This document shows positions 34,576-42,963 of a stretch of DNA of 64,000 nt, in pieces. The position numbers and the translations under genes were made by a program. This stretch comes from an uncultured Rhodospirillaceae bacterium (GTDB lineage: Bacteria > Pseudomonadota > Alphaproteobacteria > Rhodospirillales > UBA2165): contig CAJWAR010000017.1 of NCBI GenBank assembly GCA_913020445.1, positions 1-64,000 of the forward strand. The letters run 5' to 3'. The notes under the pieces are model-generated. The model was not told the DNA's origin, did no database searches, and worked only from the letters and a program-made list of their open reading frames with translations. Each line of letters begins with the position of its first letter. The first letter of the stretch is position 1.

Positions 34576-34859
34576 AATTCATCTGTCAGGTATTTTAGGC
34601 GAAGCAGGTTTTGAAGCAACAAAATTAAAACTAGAAAGTGAAGTCGATACCCTTTCCCTGACTGAAAACCAGTGAAATTGGCCGCCCGTAGAGCCGACCG
34701 GGCAATATTGACAATAATCAATGTTAGGTTGAGCGAATTCTGCTTAGGTAAACTCAAATTTTAAAAACACAGGTACCAAAACTAATAATGACTATCGAAA
34801 ACTGAACAAAGGCCGCCAGGATTAACGATTGAGGCAGCCTTGCCACTGATTTGGAGTTC

Positions 34860-35525
34860 ATGGATCAAATGTTGGGCAAAATCGATTCGCAACTTGAAGA
34901 GCTAAAGGCGCAGCAAGAAGCTCTGACTGAAACCGAAAATGATGTGGCAGACGGTAGGCTATTATCATTTTACATTCGCATCATGGCGAAAGTCACCGAT
35001 TCTGAAAGATGCAGTATCTTCATTTATGATCCCAACAAAGAAAGTGTCTGGCTGAAGGCCGGCACCGGTTTTGAAGAACGCGGAATCGAAGTGCCGGTAA
35101 AAGAATCGATAGCTGGGCAGTCTATCCTCTCAGGCGAGACTATTATCGTTTCCGATATGGCAGATCGCCCCAGTGCTTCCAAAACGATTGAGAAATTAAC
35201 CGGCTTTGTAACCCGCAACGTCCTGTGCGTGCCGATTAAAAGTCCGACCCAAAATAGAGCAACGGGTGCGTTTCAACTCCTGAACAAGAAAGACGATCAG
35301 GAATTTACTGAGGAAGATATTTCGCTTGCTGAAGAAATTGCTGAACATCTGCAGATCGAAACGGACCGGATTTTTCTTGATCAGGAAGTCTTTGGGTTGG
35401 TCGAGCGGCATTTTGCGCCACCGGGAAAAATTGCCTCTACTGTGCTCGCCGGCGTCATCCTAATATTTCTATTCTCGATCTTTCTGCTGGTAGCAACCGG
35501 TATCCTCGCCACGTTCGTTGACTGA
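34860..35525 (+). CDS. GAF-domain protein with C-terminal membrane anchor
   Basis: 221 residues from ATG 34860 (TTGGAG just upstream; a TTG start nine bases earlier is possible). A short coiled coil (1-25, KIDSQLEELKAQQEAL), a GAF domain (about 28-170: SERCSIFIYDPNKESVWLKAG, GIEVPVKESIAGQSI, VLCVPIKSP, GAFQLLNKKD), then a single hydrophobic helix near the C-terminus (IASTVLAGVILIFLFSIFLL). No output domain. It probably senses a small ligand at the inner membrane and acts on a partner, perhaps the cyclase at 37329 (speculative). Confidence 0.8.
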   Translation: MDQMLGKIDSQLEELKAQQEALTETENDVADGRLLSFYIRIMAKVTDSERCSIFIYDPNKESVWLKAGTGFEERGIEVPVKESIAGQSILSGETIIVSDMADRPSASKTIEKLTGFVTRNVLCVPIKSPTQNRATGAFQLLNKKDDQEFTEEDISLAEEIAEHLQIETDRIFLDQEVFGLVERHFAPPGKIASTVLAGVILIFLFSIFLLVATGILATFVD

Positions 35526-35652
35526 TTCGTCGGCACCTTGAAACAGATCGATTTTTCGACGCCATTTTTGGCTATTGATTTTACCCGTCCGCTTGCCGAT
35601 TATCATCAGAAGCTTTGCAAACATCAGCGGTTAAAGTTTTAGGAGTTAAATC

Positions 35653-36045
35653 ATGCCTATCAATCATATTATTAAAGCCAAAAAACGACCTGACGGTACG
35701 TCGCTACCATTGTCGGGCGCGGTTCAGGCAGGGGATTTATTATTTCTGTCTGGCCAATTGGCAATGAATGCCGAACGCCAGATTGAAGGCAAAAGCATTG
35801 AAGAGCAGACCACCCAGACATTGGCGAATATCGACGCCACCTTGCAAGAGGCCGGGCGCAGTAAAGCCGATATCGTCAAGGCCACAGTCTGGCTTACCTC
35901 GACCGATGATTTCATGGGCTTTAACAAAGCCTACGCGGCTTACTTTGGCGACACCCCACCACCGGCGCGCTCCACCGTATGTACGGCCTTGATGGAACCC
36001 ACCGCTTTGATCGAAATCGAAATGCTGGCCTATGTCGGTGATTAA
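35653..36045 (+). CDS. RidA-family enamine/imine deaminase
   Basis: 130 residues, the classical RidA length. LPLSGAVQAGDLLFLSGQLAMN, TLANIDATLQEAGRSKADIVKATVWLT, and PPPARSTVCTALMEPTALIEIEMLAYV; the arginine of PARSTV is the catalytic one and the Glu of IEIE matches the conserved partner. Hydrolyses reactive 2-aminoacrylate-type intermediates. TAGGAGTTAAATC precedes the ATG. Runs with the next two genes in the same direction. Confidence 0.92.
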   Translation: MPINHIIKAKKRPDGTSLPLSGAVQAGDLLFLSGQLAMNAERQIEGKSIEEQTTQTLANIDATLQEAGRSKADIVKATVWLTSTDDFMGFNKAYAAYFGDTPPPARSTVCTALMEPTALIEIEMLAYVGD

Positions 36046-36075
36046 GATGCCGGGCTTTTATTGGGAGAGAGTGTA

Positions 36076-36708
36076 ATGACGGATTTTGATATCGAAACAG
36101 TTGATGATCTACGCCAGATTTATCCAGCGCCCAAAGGCCCGCCGGTGGAGAAAACTTTGTATGCCCTAGACAAGCATTGCCGCAATTTCATCGCTCATTC
36201 ACCGCTGCTGTTGCTTGGCACTGAGGGCGATGTTTCGCCGCGTGGCGACGATCCAGGATTTGTTCAAGTGGCCGATGACAACACGCTGATTATTCCGGAC
36301 CGCAAGGGAAACTCGCGAGTCGATTCGTTGGAAAATATAATACGTAATCCTACCATCGGTATCCTCTTCCTGGTGCCGGGTATGGACGTAACGCTAAGAA
36401 TTCGTGGTCAAGCGAGTCTCACCCAAGACCCGGAAATATTGGAACCGCTAGCTCTCAATGACAGGCCTCCTGCTACGGCGATGGTCGTTAAAGTTACAGA
36501 AGCTTTCCTGCATTGCGGTAAGGCTTTGATCCGGGCTGATGTCTGGAACCCGGATGCTCAAGTCGCCGATGATGTTTTTCCTCCAGTCGGTCAGATGTAT
36601 GCAGATCATATGGGCACGGATCGGGATAAAATGGAAAATCGCTATGACGAACACATCGCAGAAGACCTTGAGGAAGAAGGCCGAATTGTTCGCCGGCCCG
36701 GGCGTTGA
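36076..36708 (+). CDS. Pyridoxamine 5'-phosphate oxidase-family FMN-binding protein
   Basis: 210 residues from ATG 36076, with GGGAGA before it. Split-barrel flavin protein of the MSMEG_1061-like group: FIAHSPLLLLGTEGDVSPRGDDPGFVQV, LIIPDRKGNSRVDSLENIIRNPTIGILFLVPGM and LRIRGQASLTQDPEI. C-terminal segment (about 140-210) with HCGKALIRADVWNPDAQV is typical. Not PdxH itself. Precise substrate unknown. Confidence 0.87.
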   Translation: MTDFDIETVDDLRQIYPAPKGPPVEKTLYALDKHCRNFIAHSPLLLLGTEGDVSPRGDDPGFVQVADDNTLIIPDRKGNSRVDSLENIIRNPTIGILFLVPGMDVTLRIRGQASLTQDPEILEPLALNDRPPATAMVVKVTEAFLHCGKALIRADVWNPDAQVADDVFPPVGQMYADHMGTDRDKMENRYDEHIAEDLEEEGRIVRRPGR

Positions 36709-36714
36709 GATAAC

Positions 36715-37191
36715 ATGACCATGTGGGAAGGTAAAATTCTGTCATTGCACAGTTGTGCCGGCAAAGAACAGCCGCTCCATTCTCCGGACCAGCTGGTTTG
36801 CCTGGCCGGCGTCGGCATTGAGGGCGACCGTTATGCGCTCGGAACCGGCACCTATTCAGAGCGGCCGGAAGAAGGCCGGCAATTCACGTTGTTCGAGAAT
36901 GAAACTTTGGCGGCCTTGGCACGGGATTGGGATATCGAATTGAAGCCTGATCAAACCCGGCGCAATGCCATTACCCAGGGTGTACCGCTTAATCATTTGG
37001 TCGGCCGGAAATTCAGGGTCGGCCCGGACGTCGTGCTGGAGGGTATGCGATTAAGCGTGCCCTGCAAATATCTCGAAGACCTCGTGGAAATTAAGAGCCT
37101 GTTCAAGGCGCTGATCAATCGTAGTGGCCTCAATTGCCGAATATTAACCGGCGGCACGGTCAGTAAAGGTGATCTGATAAAGCCGGTCTAG
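36715..37191 (+). CDS. MOSC-domain protein
   Basis: 158 residues. MOSC features: GVGIEGDRYALGTGTYSERPEEGRQ, FENETLAAL, TRRNAITQGVPLNHLVGRKFRVG and the conserved cysteine in SVPCKYLEDLV. MOSC domains bind molybdenum cofactor or carry sulfur via that Cys. Stand-alone form without the beta-barrel of MOSC_N. Six bases after the FMN protein, so likely co-translated. Confidence 0.9.
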   Translation: MTMWEGKILSLHSCAGKEQPLHSPDQLVCLAGVGIEGDRYALGTGTYSERPEEGRQFTLFENETLAALARDWDIELKPDQTRRNAITQGVPLNHLVGRKFRVGPDVVLEGMRLSVPCKYLEDLVEIKSLFKALINRSGLNCRILTGGTVSKGDLIKPV

Positions 37192-37259
37192 AGTCAAAAT
37201 GCCGTATTTGGGATTACTTTACCTGCGAATTAAAACTATTTGAATGACGGCGCAATCCA

Positions 37260-37321
37260 GATATGATAATCGTAAACCATAAAAATATTGGGAATAAATA
37301 AACCAATAATCATATCGGGAG
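37260..37321 (+). promoter_or_regulatory. Foldable leader of the cyclase gene
   Basis: GATATGAT (37260-37267) pairs with ATCATATC (37109 plus 200, i.e. 37309-37316) and, nested, TATTGG (37286-37291) pairs with CCAATA (37303-37308). The stem ends directly before GGGAG, the ribosome site of the 37329 gene, so folding might affect its exposure. Confidence 0.3.
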
Positions 37322-37328
37322 CATTGCT

Positions 37329-38939
37329 ATGGCGGATGACCATTCTGTTGCAGCTGAATCTACTGATGAAGAAGCCTACAAAATAAGATTTGAGCCGGCT
37401 TCTGAACGGGTTCGGGTAGAATTTAACGGCACTTGGGTGGCTGATTCATCCAACGCGTTGATTGTCTACGAAACCCGCGTACCACCAATGTACTACTTTC
37501 CGGTCGATGATGTCGGCATGGACTATCTTGAAAAAACCGATCATCAAACCCATTGTCCGTTCAAGGGGAATGCCAGCTATTGGACCTTAACGGTGGGCGA
37601 GGAGACGGCGGAAAATGCGGTTTGGGGATATGAAGACCCCTATTCTGACGGCGAAGAATTACGCGGCTATGTTTCCTTCTACCAGAGTAAAGTAAACGCA
37701 ATATACGAAGGTGACGAGGAAGTCGCCTTCCTCGATAATCAGCAAAAAAGCATGCACGCCAATACGCTCGCTGGCTGGCTGCTGGAACAAGCGTGGAAAG
37801 CGCCGTCAGCCGATCACTTAATTTCAGAATTTTGCCGTTATTTGCATGACAACGGCTACCCGATATCCCGCATGACGGTCATTATTCCAACGCTCCATCC
37901 GCAAGTATTTGCCACCGTGCTGGTTTGGCGGGAAGACGATCCCGAGGTCAAAGTGATCCTGGAACCGCACGACATATTGTTGCAGCCAAAATTTTCGGAC
38001 AGCCCGTTTGCGCCGATCATCAAAGGGGCTGGCGGCGTGCGGCGGCGTCTCGAAGGTGATGATCCCAAACTGGATTATCCCGTTTGCGTCGATCTTCACG
38101 CAGAAGGGGCGACTGATTACGCTGCCATGCCGTTCACTTTTTCGGACGGCCAAATCAATGTCATGTCGATGACGTCTTTTACCGAAGGCGGCTTTTCGAC
38201 GTCTCATCTTGGCCAGATTTATGAAATTCTGCCGATGCTGGGCCGGTTGTTTGAAGTCCATGCCCAGAAAAGAACGTCGGTCACGTTATTGGAAACCTAT
38301 CTGGGCCGGCGCACCGGCAAGCGGGTGCTGGAGGGGCAGATAAAGCACGGCGATGGTGAACTTATTCACGCCATTATTTGGTTTTGTGATTTCAGAGACT
38401 CAACGGCCCTTTCGGAAAGTATGGAGCAGGAAATCTATTTGGTTCATCTTAACCGGTTTTTCCATTGTATGGCTGGGGCGATCATCGAAAATGGCGGCGA
38501 GGTCTTACGCTTTATTGGTGACGCGGTCTTGGCAATTTTTCCGATTGCCGGCGAAACCTCAAAATCATGGGAAAACGCAACCGGCGCCCTTGAAGCCTGC
38601 CGAAGGGCGATTAAGGCGACGGAAATTATTTCGGAACGCATAGAAGAGGTAAATACCGAGCATGGCGATCTGCCGCCGTTGAAATACGGCATTGGCCTGC
38701 ACTTGGGTGATGTCACCTATGGCAATATCGGCATACCGGAGCGGCTTGAGTTTACCGTCATCGGCTCTGCGGCCAATGAGGCGGCGCGCATCGAAAGTAT
38801 GACTAAAGAATTGCAGGAACCGGTACTGATCTCCTCGACCTTCGCCGATACCTTCCCTGGAAAACTGAGGTCTCTCGGCCAATTCGCCCTAAAGGGCCTT
38901 GAGGGCGAGCATGAGCTTTTTGCGCTGCCGGATGGCTAG
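37329..38939 (+). CDS. DUF427 domain fused to class III adenylate/guanylate cyclase
   Basis: 536 residues in three parts. Residues about 12-135 are a DUF427 domain (RVRVEFNGTWVADSSNALIVYETR, YYFPVDDV, CPFKGNASYWTLTVG, AVWGYEDPY). Residues about 140-320 are the sensor-like segment common before alphaproteobacterial cyclases. Residues about 335-530 are the class III catalytic domain: FCDFRDSTALSESM (first metal Asp), GGEVLRFIGDAVLAIF (second metal Asp) and RLEFTVIGSAANEAARIE (transition-state Asn and Arg). The substrate-selecting Lys before FIGD appears as Arg, so nucleotide choice is uncertain. Likely cytosolic. The fusion is unusual. Confidence 0.85.
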   Translation: MADDHSVAAESTDEEAYKIRFEPASERVRVEFNGTWVADSSNALIVYETRVPPMYYFPVDDVGMDYLEKTDHQTHCPFKGNASYWTLTVGEETAENAVWGYEDPYSDGEELRGYVSFYQSKVNAIYEGDEEVAFLDNQQKSMHANTLAGWLLEQAWKAPSADHLISEFCRYLHDNGYPISRMTVIIPTLHPQVFATVLVWREDDPEVKVILEPHDILLQPKFSDSPFAPIIKGAGGVRRRLEGDDPKLDYPVCVDLHAEGATDYAAMPFTFSDGQINVMSMTSFTEGGFSTSHLGQIYEILPMLGRLFEVHAQKRTSVTLLETYLGRRTGKRVLEGQIKHGDGELIHAIIWFCDFRDSTALSESMEQEIYLVHLNRFFHCMAGAIIENGGEVLRFIGDAVLAIFPIAGETSKSWENATGALEACRRAIKATEIISERIEEVNTEHGDLPPLKYGIGLHLGDVTYGNIGIPERLEFTVIGSAANEAARIESMTKELQEPVLISSTFADTFPGKLRSLGQFALKGLEGEHELFALPDG

Positions 38940-38972
38940 GGGGGTTTTCCACAGTTATAAAAAAAGACCGAA

Positions 38973-39018
38973 AATTTCGGTGACAGTTTACACTTAAAAG
39001 TAAACTGTCACCGAAATT
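38973..39018. terminator. 19-bp perfect inverted repeat between convergent genes
   Basis: AATTTCGGTGACAGTTTAC (38973-38991) and its exact complement at 39000-39018 enclose an 8-base loop. It sits between the ends of the cyclase (plus) and clpA (minus) genes and may terminate both. Stem is far longer than most terminators; the GTAAACTGTCACCG core looks like a REP-type palindrome. Confidence 0.65.
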
Positions 39019-39021
39019 CTA

Positions 39022-41379
39022 CTAAACAAGCTCCGATTTTTTACCATCGTTGCCGCCGTCACCTTTGCCAGGGCCTTTGTCCGGCCCCTTCCCTTTGCCC
39101 TTTTTGCCGTTGCTTTTCGGTAACGCGAGTTTGGGATATTCAAAATCGAGTTTGTTGCCTTTGACCATAACTTGAACGGTACCGCCTTTAGTCAGTTCAC
39201 CAAACAACAGCTCTTCAGAAAGCGGCTTCTTGATATGCTCCTGAATTATCCGCGCCAACGGCCGGGCGCCAAAGCGTCTATCGTAACCTTTTTTGGCGAG
39301 CCATTCGCGGGCCTCGTCAGTCAAGGTGATGGTGACGTCGCGGTCGCTCAACTGCGCTTCAAGTTCCATGATGAATTTATCGACAACCTTGCCCATAATC
39401 TCAGGCGACAGATTGGCAAATGACACGGTCGCATCAAGACGATTACGGAATTCCGGCGAGAACATTTTCTCAATCGCCTCTTCGTCATCACCAACCCGAT
39501 CGTCGCGCTCAAAACCGATGGCAGATTTGGCCATTTCCTGGGCCCCGGCATTGGTTGTCATAATCAGGACGACATTGCGGAAGTCGACGCTCTTGCCGTT
39601 ATTATCGGTGAGTTTGCCGTGATCCATAATCTGCAGCAGAATATTGAATAAATCCGGATGGGCTTTTTCGATCTCATCCAGCAGCAAGACAGCATGCGGC
39701 TGTTGATCAATGGCATCGGTCAGCAGACCACCTTGATCAAAGCCGACATAGCCGGGCGGCGCACCGATCAAACGCGAGACCGTGTGGCGTTCCATATATT
39801 CAGACATGTCAAAGCGCACCAACTCGATCCCCATGGAGCGGGCGAGCTGGCGGGCAACTTCGGTTTTACCAACGCCGGTCGGGCCGGAAAAGAGATAGTT
39901 GCCGATCGGTTTTTCAGGTTCGCGCAATCCCGCCCGGGCGAGCTTGATGGCGCCGGACAATGCATCGATGGCATTGTCCTGACCAAAGACCATGGTCTTC
40001 AGATCACGCTCGAGATTGGCGAGCACTTTCTTATCATCACGCGATACGGTTTTCGGCGGAATGCGCGCCATCTTGGCGATGACGGTCTCAACATCTTTAA
40101 CCGATATGGTTTTCTTGCGCTTGTTCGGCGGCAAAAGCATCCGGGAGGCACCGACTTCATCGATGACATCGATGGCTTTATCCGGCAATTTGCGGTCATG
40201 AATATAACGCGCGGAGAGCTCTACCGCTTGGCGAAGCGCCTCGGCGGTATAGCGAACGCTATGATGTTCTTCATAATAGGGCTTGAGCCCGCGCAGAATT
40301 TTGACGGTATCTTCAACTGACGGCTCATAAACATCGATTTTCTGGAAGCGGCGAACCAAGGCCCGGTCTTTTTCAAAATGGCCGCGATATTCTTTGTAAG
40401 TGGTCGAGCCAATGCACCGCAGGGTGCCACTTTGCAGGCTCGGCTTTAAGAGGTTGGAGGCATCCATTGAGCCGCCACTGGTCGCGCCCGCCCCGATCAC
40501 CGTATGAATTTCATCGATGAACAAGATCGAGTGCGGCATATCTTCAAGCTCGGTGAGCACGGCTTTAATCCGCTCTTCAAAATCACCGCGGTAGCGGGTG
40601 CCCGCCAGCAAGGTGCCCATATCAAGCGAATAGATGACATTATCGATCAGCACTTCCGGCACTTCTTCATTGACGATACGCCGTGCCAAGCCCTCGGCGA
40701 TGGCCGTTTTACCAACGCCTGGATCGCCGACATAAAGCGGATTGTTTTTGGTCCGCCGGCACAGCACCTGAATGGTGCGTTCAATTTCCAGTTCACGACC
40801 GATCAGCGGATCAATTTTACCATCCGCTGCTTTTTGATTGAGATTAACGCAATAGGTATCGAGCGCCTCTGAGCCTTTCTTAACGTCTTTCTCCTCGGTC
40901 ATTTCTTCATCAGCGCCGTGCACTTCGCGGGTATCCGAATAACCCGGCACTTTGGCAATACCGTGCGAGATATAATTCACTGCATCAAGGCGGGTCATGT
41001 CATGCATCTGCAGGAAGTAAACCGCATGGGCTTCGCGTTCGGAGAAAATAGCGACCAGCACATTGGCGCCGGTCACTTCTTCACGGCCGGACGATTGCAC
41101 GTGAATGGCGGCGCGCTGGACCACCCGCTGGAAACCGGCAGTCGGTTTGGGCTCCGATAATTTTGCTGTCACGAGGTCACCCAGATCATCATCAATAAAA
41201 CTCGTCAAATCGAGCCGCAGCTTTTCAACTTCAACGCCACAGGCACGCAGCACCGATATACCATCCTGGTCATCGGTGAGCGCCAGCAATAAATGCTCAA
41301 GCGTGGCATATTCGTGATTGCGCTCTGTCGCCAAAGCAAGGGCACGATGTAGACTTTGTTCTAAATTACGAGACAACAT
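39022..41379 (-). CDS. clpA: ATP-dependent protease ATPase subunit ClpA
   Basis: 785 residues. N-domain (1-145, LEHLLLALTDDQDG), first AAA+ module with Walker A GDPGVGKTAIAEG (about 220) and Walker B LFIDEIHTVIGAG, second with GPTGVGKTEVARQ (about 500) and LLLDEIEKAHPD, and the ClpP-contact loop. The tail after about 755 is a lysine/glycine-rich extension (GKKGKGKGPDKGPGKG), longer than in E. coli. Unfolds substrates for ClpP. Follows clpS, 29 bases downstream. clpP is not in the window. Confidence 0.97.
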   Translation of the reverse strand: MLSRNLEQSLHRALALATERNHEYATLEHLLLALTDDQDGISVLRACGVEVEKLRLDLTSFIDDDLGDLVTAKLSEPKPTAGFQRVVQRAAIHVQSSGREEVTGANVLVAIFSEREAHAVYFLQMHDMTRLDAVNYISHGIAKVPGYSDTREVHGADEEMTEEKDVKKGSEALDTYCVNLNQKAADGKIDPLIGRELEIERTIQVLCRRTKNNPLYVGDPGVGKTAIAEGLARRIVNEEVPEVLIDNVIYSLDMGTLLAGTRYRGDFEERIKAVLTELEDMPHSILFIDEIHTVIGAGATSGGSMDASNLLKPSLQSGTLRCIGSTTYKEYRGHFEKDRALVRRFQKIDVYEPSVEDTVKILRGLKPYYEEHHSVRYTAEALRQAVELSARYIHDRKLPDKAIDVIDEVGASRMLLPPNKRKKTISVKDVETVIAKMARIPPKTVSRDDKKVLANLERDLKTMVFGQDNAIDALSGAIKLARAGLREPEKPIGNYLFSGPTGVGKTEVARQLARSMGIELVRFDMSEYMERHTVSRLIGAPPGYVGFDQGGLLTDAIDQQPHAVLLLDEIEKAHPDLFNILLQIMDHGKLTDNNGKSVDFRNVVLIMTTNAGAQEMAKSAIGFERDDRVGDDEEAIEKMFSPEFRNRLDATVSFANLSPEIMGKVVDKFIMELEAQLSDRDVTITLTDEAREWLAKKGYDRRFGARPLARIIQEHIKKPLSEELLFGELTKGGTVQVMVKGNKLDFEYPKLALPKSNGKKGKGKGPDKGPGKGDGGNDGKKSELV

Positions 41380-41408
41380 ATTTTTTCAGCATAGTTTGTT
41401 ATTCCAAA

Positions 41409-41765
41409 CTAATCCTTTTCTATTGTGCATTGTAGAGGATGTTGGTGCTGCTGCGCCAAATCCATAGTTTGATTTACTTTCGTTTCCGCGACCTCATAGG
41501 TAAATATACCACATACGCCGACGCCTTTCTGATGAACATGAAGCATAATTCGCGTCGCCTCCTCGTGGTTCTTCGAAAAGAACTGCTCAAGCACGTGAAT
41601 TACGAATTCCATCGGCGTATAATCATCGTTCAGCATGAGAACTTTATACATCGAAGGCTTTTTCGTTTTTGTGCGGCTTTTTACGGCAACGCCATGCTCA
41701 AAATCATCTTTGCCGTTACCGTTTTGTCCACCACTACCGCTTTTATCGTCGTCGTCTCGTTTCAT
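41409..41765 (-). CDS. clpS: ClpS adaptor
   Basis: 118 residues. Flexible Asp/Gly/Asn-rich N-terminus (1-35), then the core: [24 protein letters not shown], with the N-degron-binding Asn/Asp residues in LNDDYTP, and [22 protein letters not shown]. It hands proteins with N-terminal Leu, Phe, Tyr or Trp to ClpAP; the enzyme that makes such ends (Aat) is encoded at 8603. Transcribed with clpA. Confidence 0.97.
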   Translation of the reverse strand: MKRDDDDKSGSGGQNGNGKDDFEHGVAVKSRTKTKKPSMYKVLMLNDDYTPMEFVIHVLEQFFSKNHEEATRIMLHVHQKGVGVCGIFTYEVAETKVNQTMDLAQQHQHPLQCTIEKD

Positions 41766-41945
41766 TCTCGTACTTAATTACTTAACAGTTGATTAGGTCC
41801 CACTCAGTTTTATTTGGCAGAAAATTCGCAAATTGCAATCGGCTCCTCTTTTAAGTCCTCTCAATTATATTGGCATTTTTCACTGATTATAAAAGCTTAA
41901 ATTGATTAAAAAATACCTGAATTTCGCCAAAACTCCTCATAAACT

Positions 41946-42674
41946 TTAGTTTATCAAGACATAGTGGCGGATTAAGCCGTCACTGCCAAACTGAAGATCA
42001 AAAAGATTGGTGTATACTTTTTCATCATTTGTACCATAAATACTGAAATTAGTGGTTTTACGCGGCGGGTTAACCGGAATATCCGTGAAATCCCAAGCAC
42101 TTAGCAGTTTACCAAATTGCGCTTTTTTGAAGTTTTCTGTCGGCCAGATATAAGCATTTTGGCTGAATTTTCCGTCAACGCAGGCCGAAATCACCCAATA
42201 AAAACTGATCGAAGATATATTCTCCGCCGGCGGCCGAGAATCAAAAAACTGTGCGTTTCGTAGCGTTCTTTTGAGAATCTCAACGTCAGAGGCAGCAATA
42301 TTGGTGACGGAAATTTTCGGCCGCCATGGTTTCAACAAATCAGGGTTACTGAGTTCAAGGTTGAGCCAGGTCAAATCCGCTTCACTGGTTACCCTGATTT
42401 TGACCTGATAACGCCCCTCACCTGCTGGCGAAATATCATAGGTGCGAACCTGCTCGTTATAGACAGCGTTATAGACAAATCGGTAGCGCTCACTACTCGT
42501 CTTGGCGCAGCCTTGCCTGATATCATCACCTGCGATGTAGCTGAACCAAGTAAACTTTCTAATCACCGGATGATCGCCACCACCTTTATAGGCGCAAGCC
42601 GACAATATAATCAGCATCGCGCCTAAGATAGCGACGAATCTACCCCCCGAAAGAAACCGCTTGGATTGCATCAT
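41946..42674 (-). CDS. Unknown lipoprotein
   Basis: 242 residues. N-terminal charged segment, hydrophobic stretch and lipobox LSAC (Cys about 27), so an outer- or inner-membrane lipoprotein. The remainder has beta-rich, not recognised sequence with YRFVYNAVYNEQVRTYDI, ISFYWVISACVDGKFSQNAYIWP and NLFDLQFGSDGLIRHYVL; two further cysteines (about 55 and 162) may pair. No family recognised. Divergent from the carboxypeptidase region. Confidence 0.65.
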   Translation of the reverse strand: MMQSKRFLSGGRFVAILGAMLIILSACAYKGGGDHPVIRKFTWFSYIAGDDIRQGCAKTSSERYRFVYNAVYNEQVRTYDISPAGEGRYQVKIRVTSEADLTWLNLELSNPDLLKPWRPKISVTNIAASDVEILKRTLRNAQFFDSRPPAENISSISFYWVISACVDGKFSQNAYIWPTENFKKAQFGKLLSAWDFTDIPVNPPRKTTNFSIYGTNDEKVYTNLFDLQFGSDGLIRHYVLIN

Positions 42675-42753
42675 TTACCCGTTAATCATTTGTTCATCGC
42701 GACTGCTTAAACACAGTATACACGATTTTCATCTAACACCTTGATTTTGACCC

Positions 42754-42963
42754 ATGATTCCAAATTTGCCTGCGTTAAATACAGTTTATATCGGAATGAT
42801 GTCCAAATTATTGGACTTCGTAAGGGATGCCCCCTACACTTCGGCCCCAAAGGATATGTTAGTAAAAATAAATGCTCGACTTGGGACTCGTTATTGGAAG
42901 CAAATGCGGCAACACGGAATAATCTCCCTCAAACGCCAAAAATTAATCGGAACTGCCGCATGA
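42754..42963 (+). CDS. Possible small ORF overlapping the carboxypeptidase start
   Basis: 69 codons from ATG 42754 to a TGA that overlaps the next gene's ATG (ATGA). This is the overlap used for translational coupling. The peptide is basic at its end (RYWKQMRQHGIISLKRQKL) and not recognised; there is no clear ribosome site. It may equally be a chance frame in a leader. Confidence 0.2.
   Translation: MIPNLPALNTVYIGMMSKLLDFVRDAPYTSAPKDMLVKINARLGTRYWKQMRQHGIISLKRQKLIGTAA

Noticed and set aside
34554-34757. 67-codon minus-strand frame
   Set aside because: No ribosome site, no family features, AT-rich intergenic composition.
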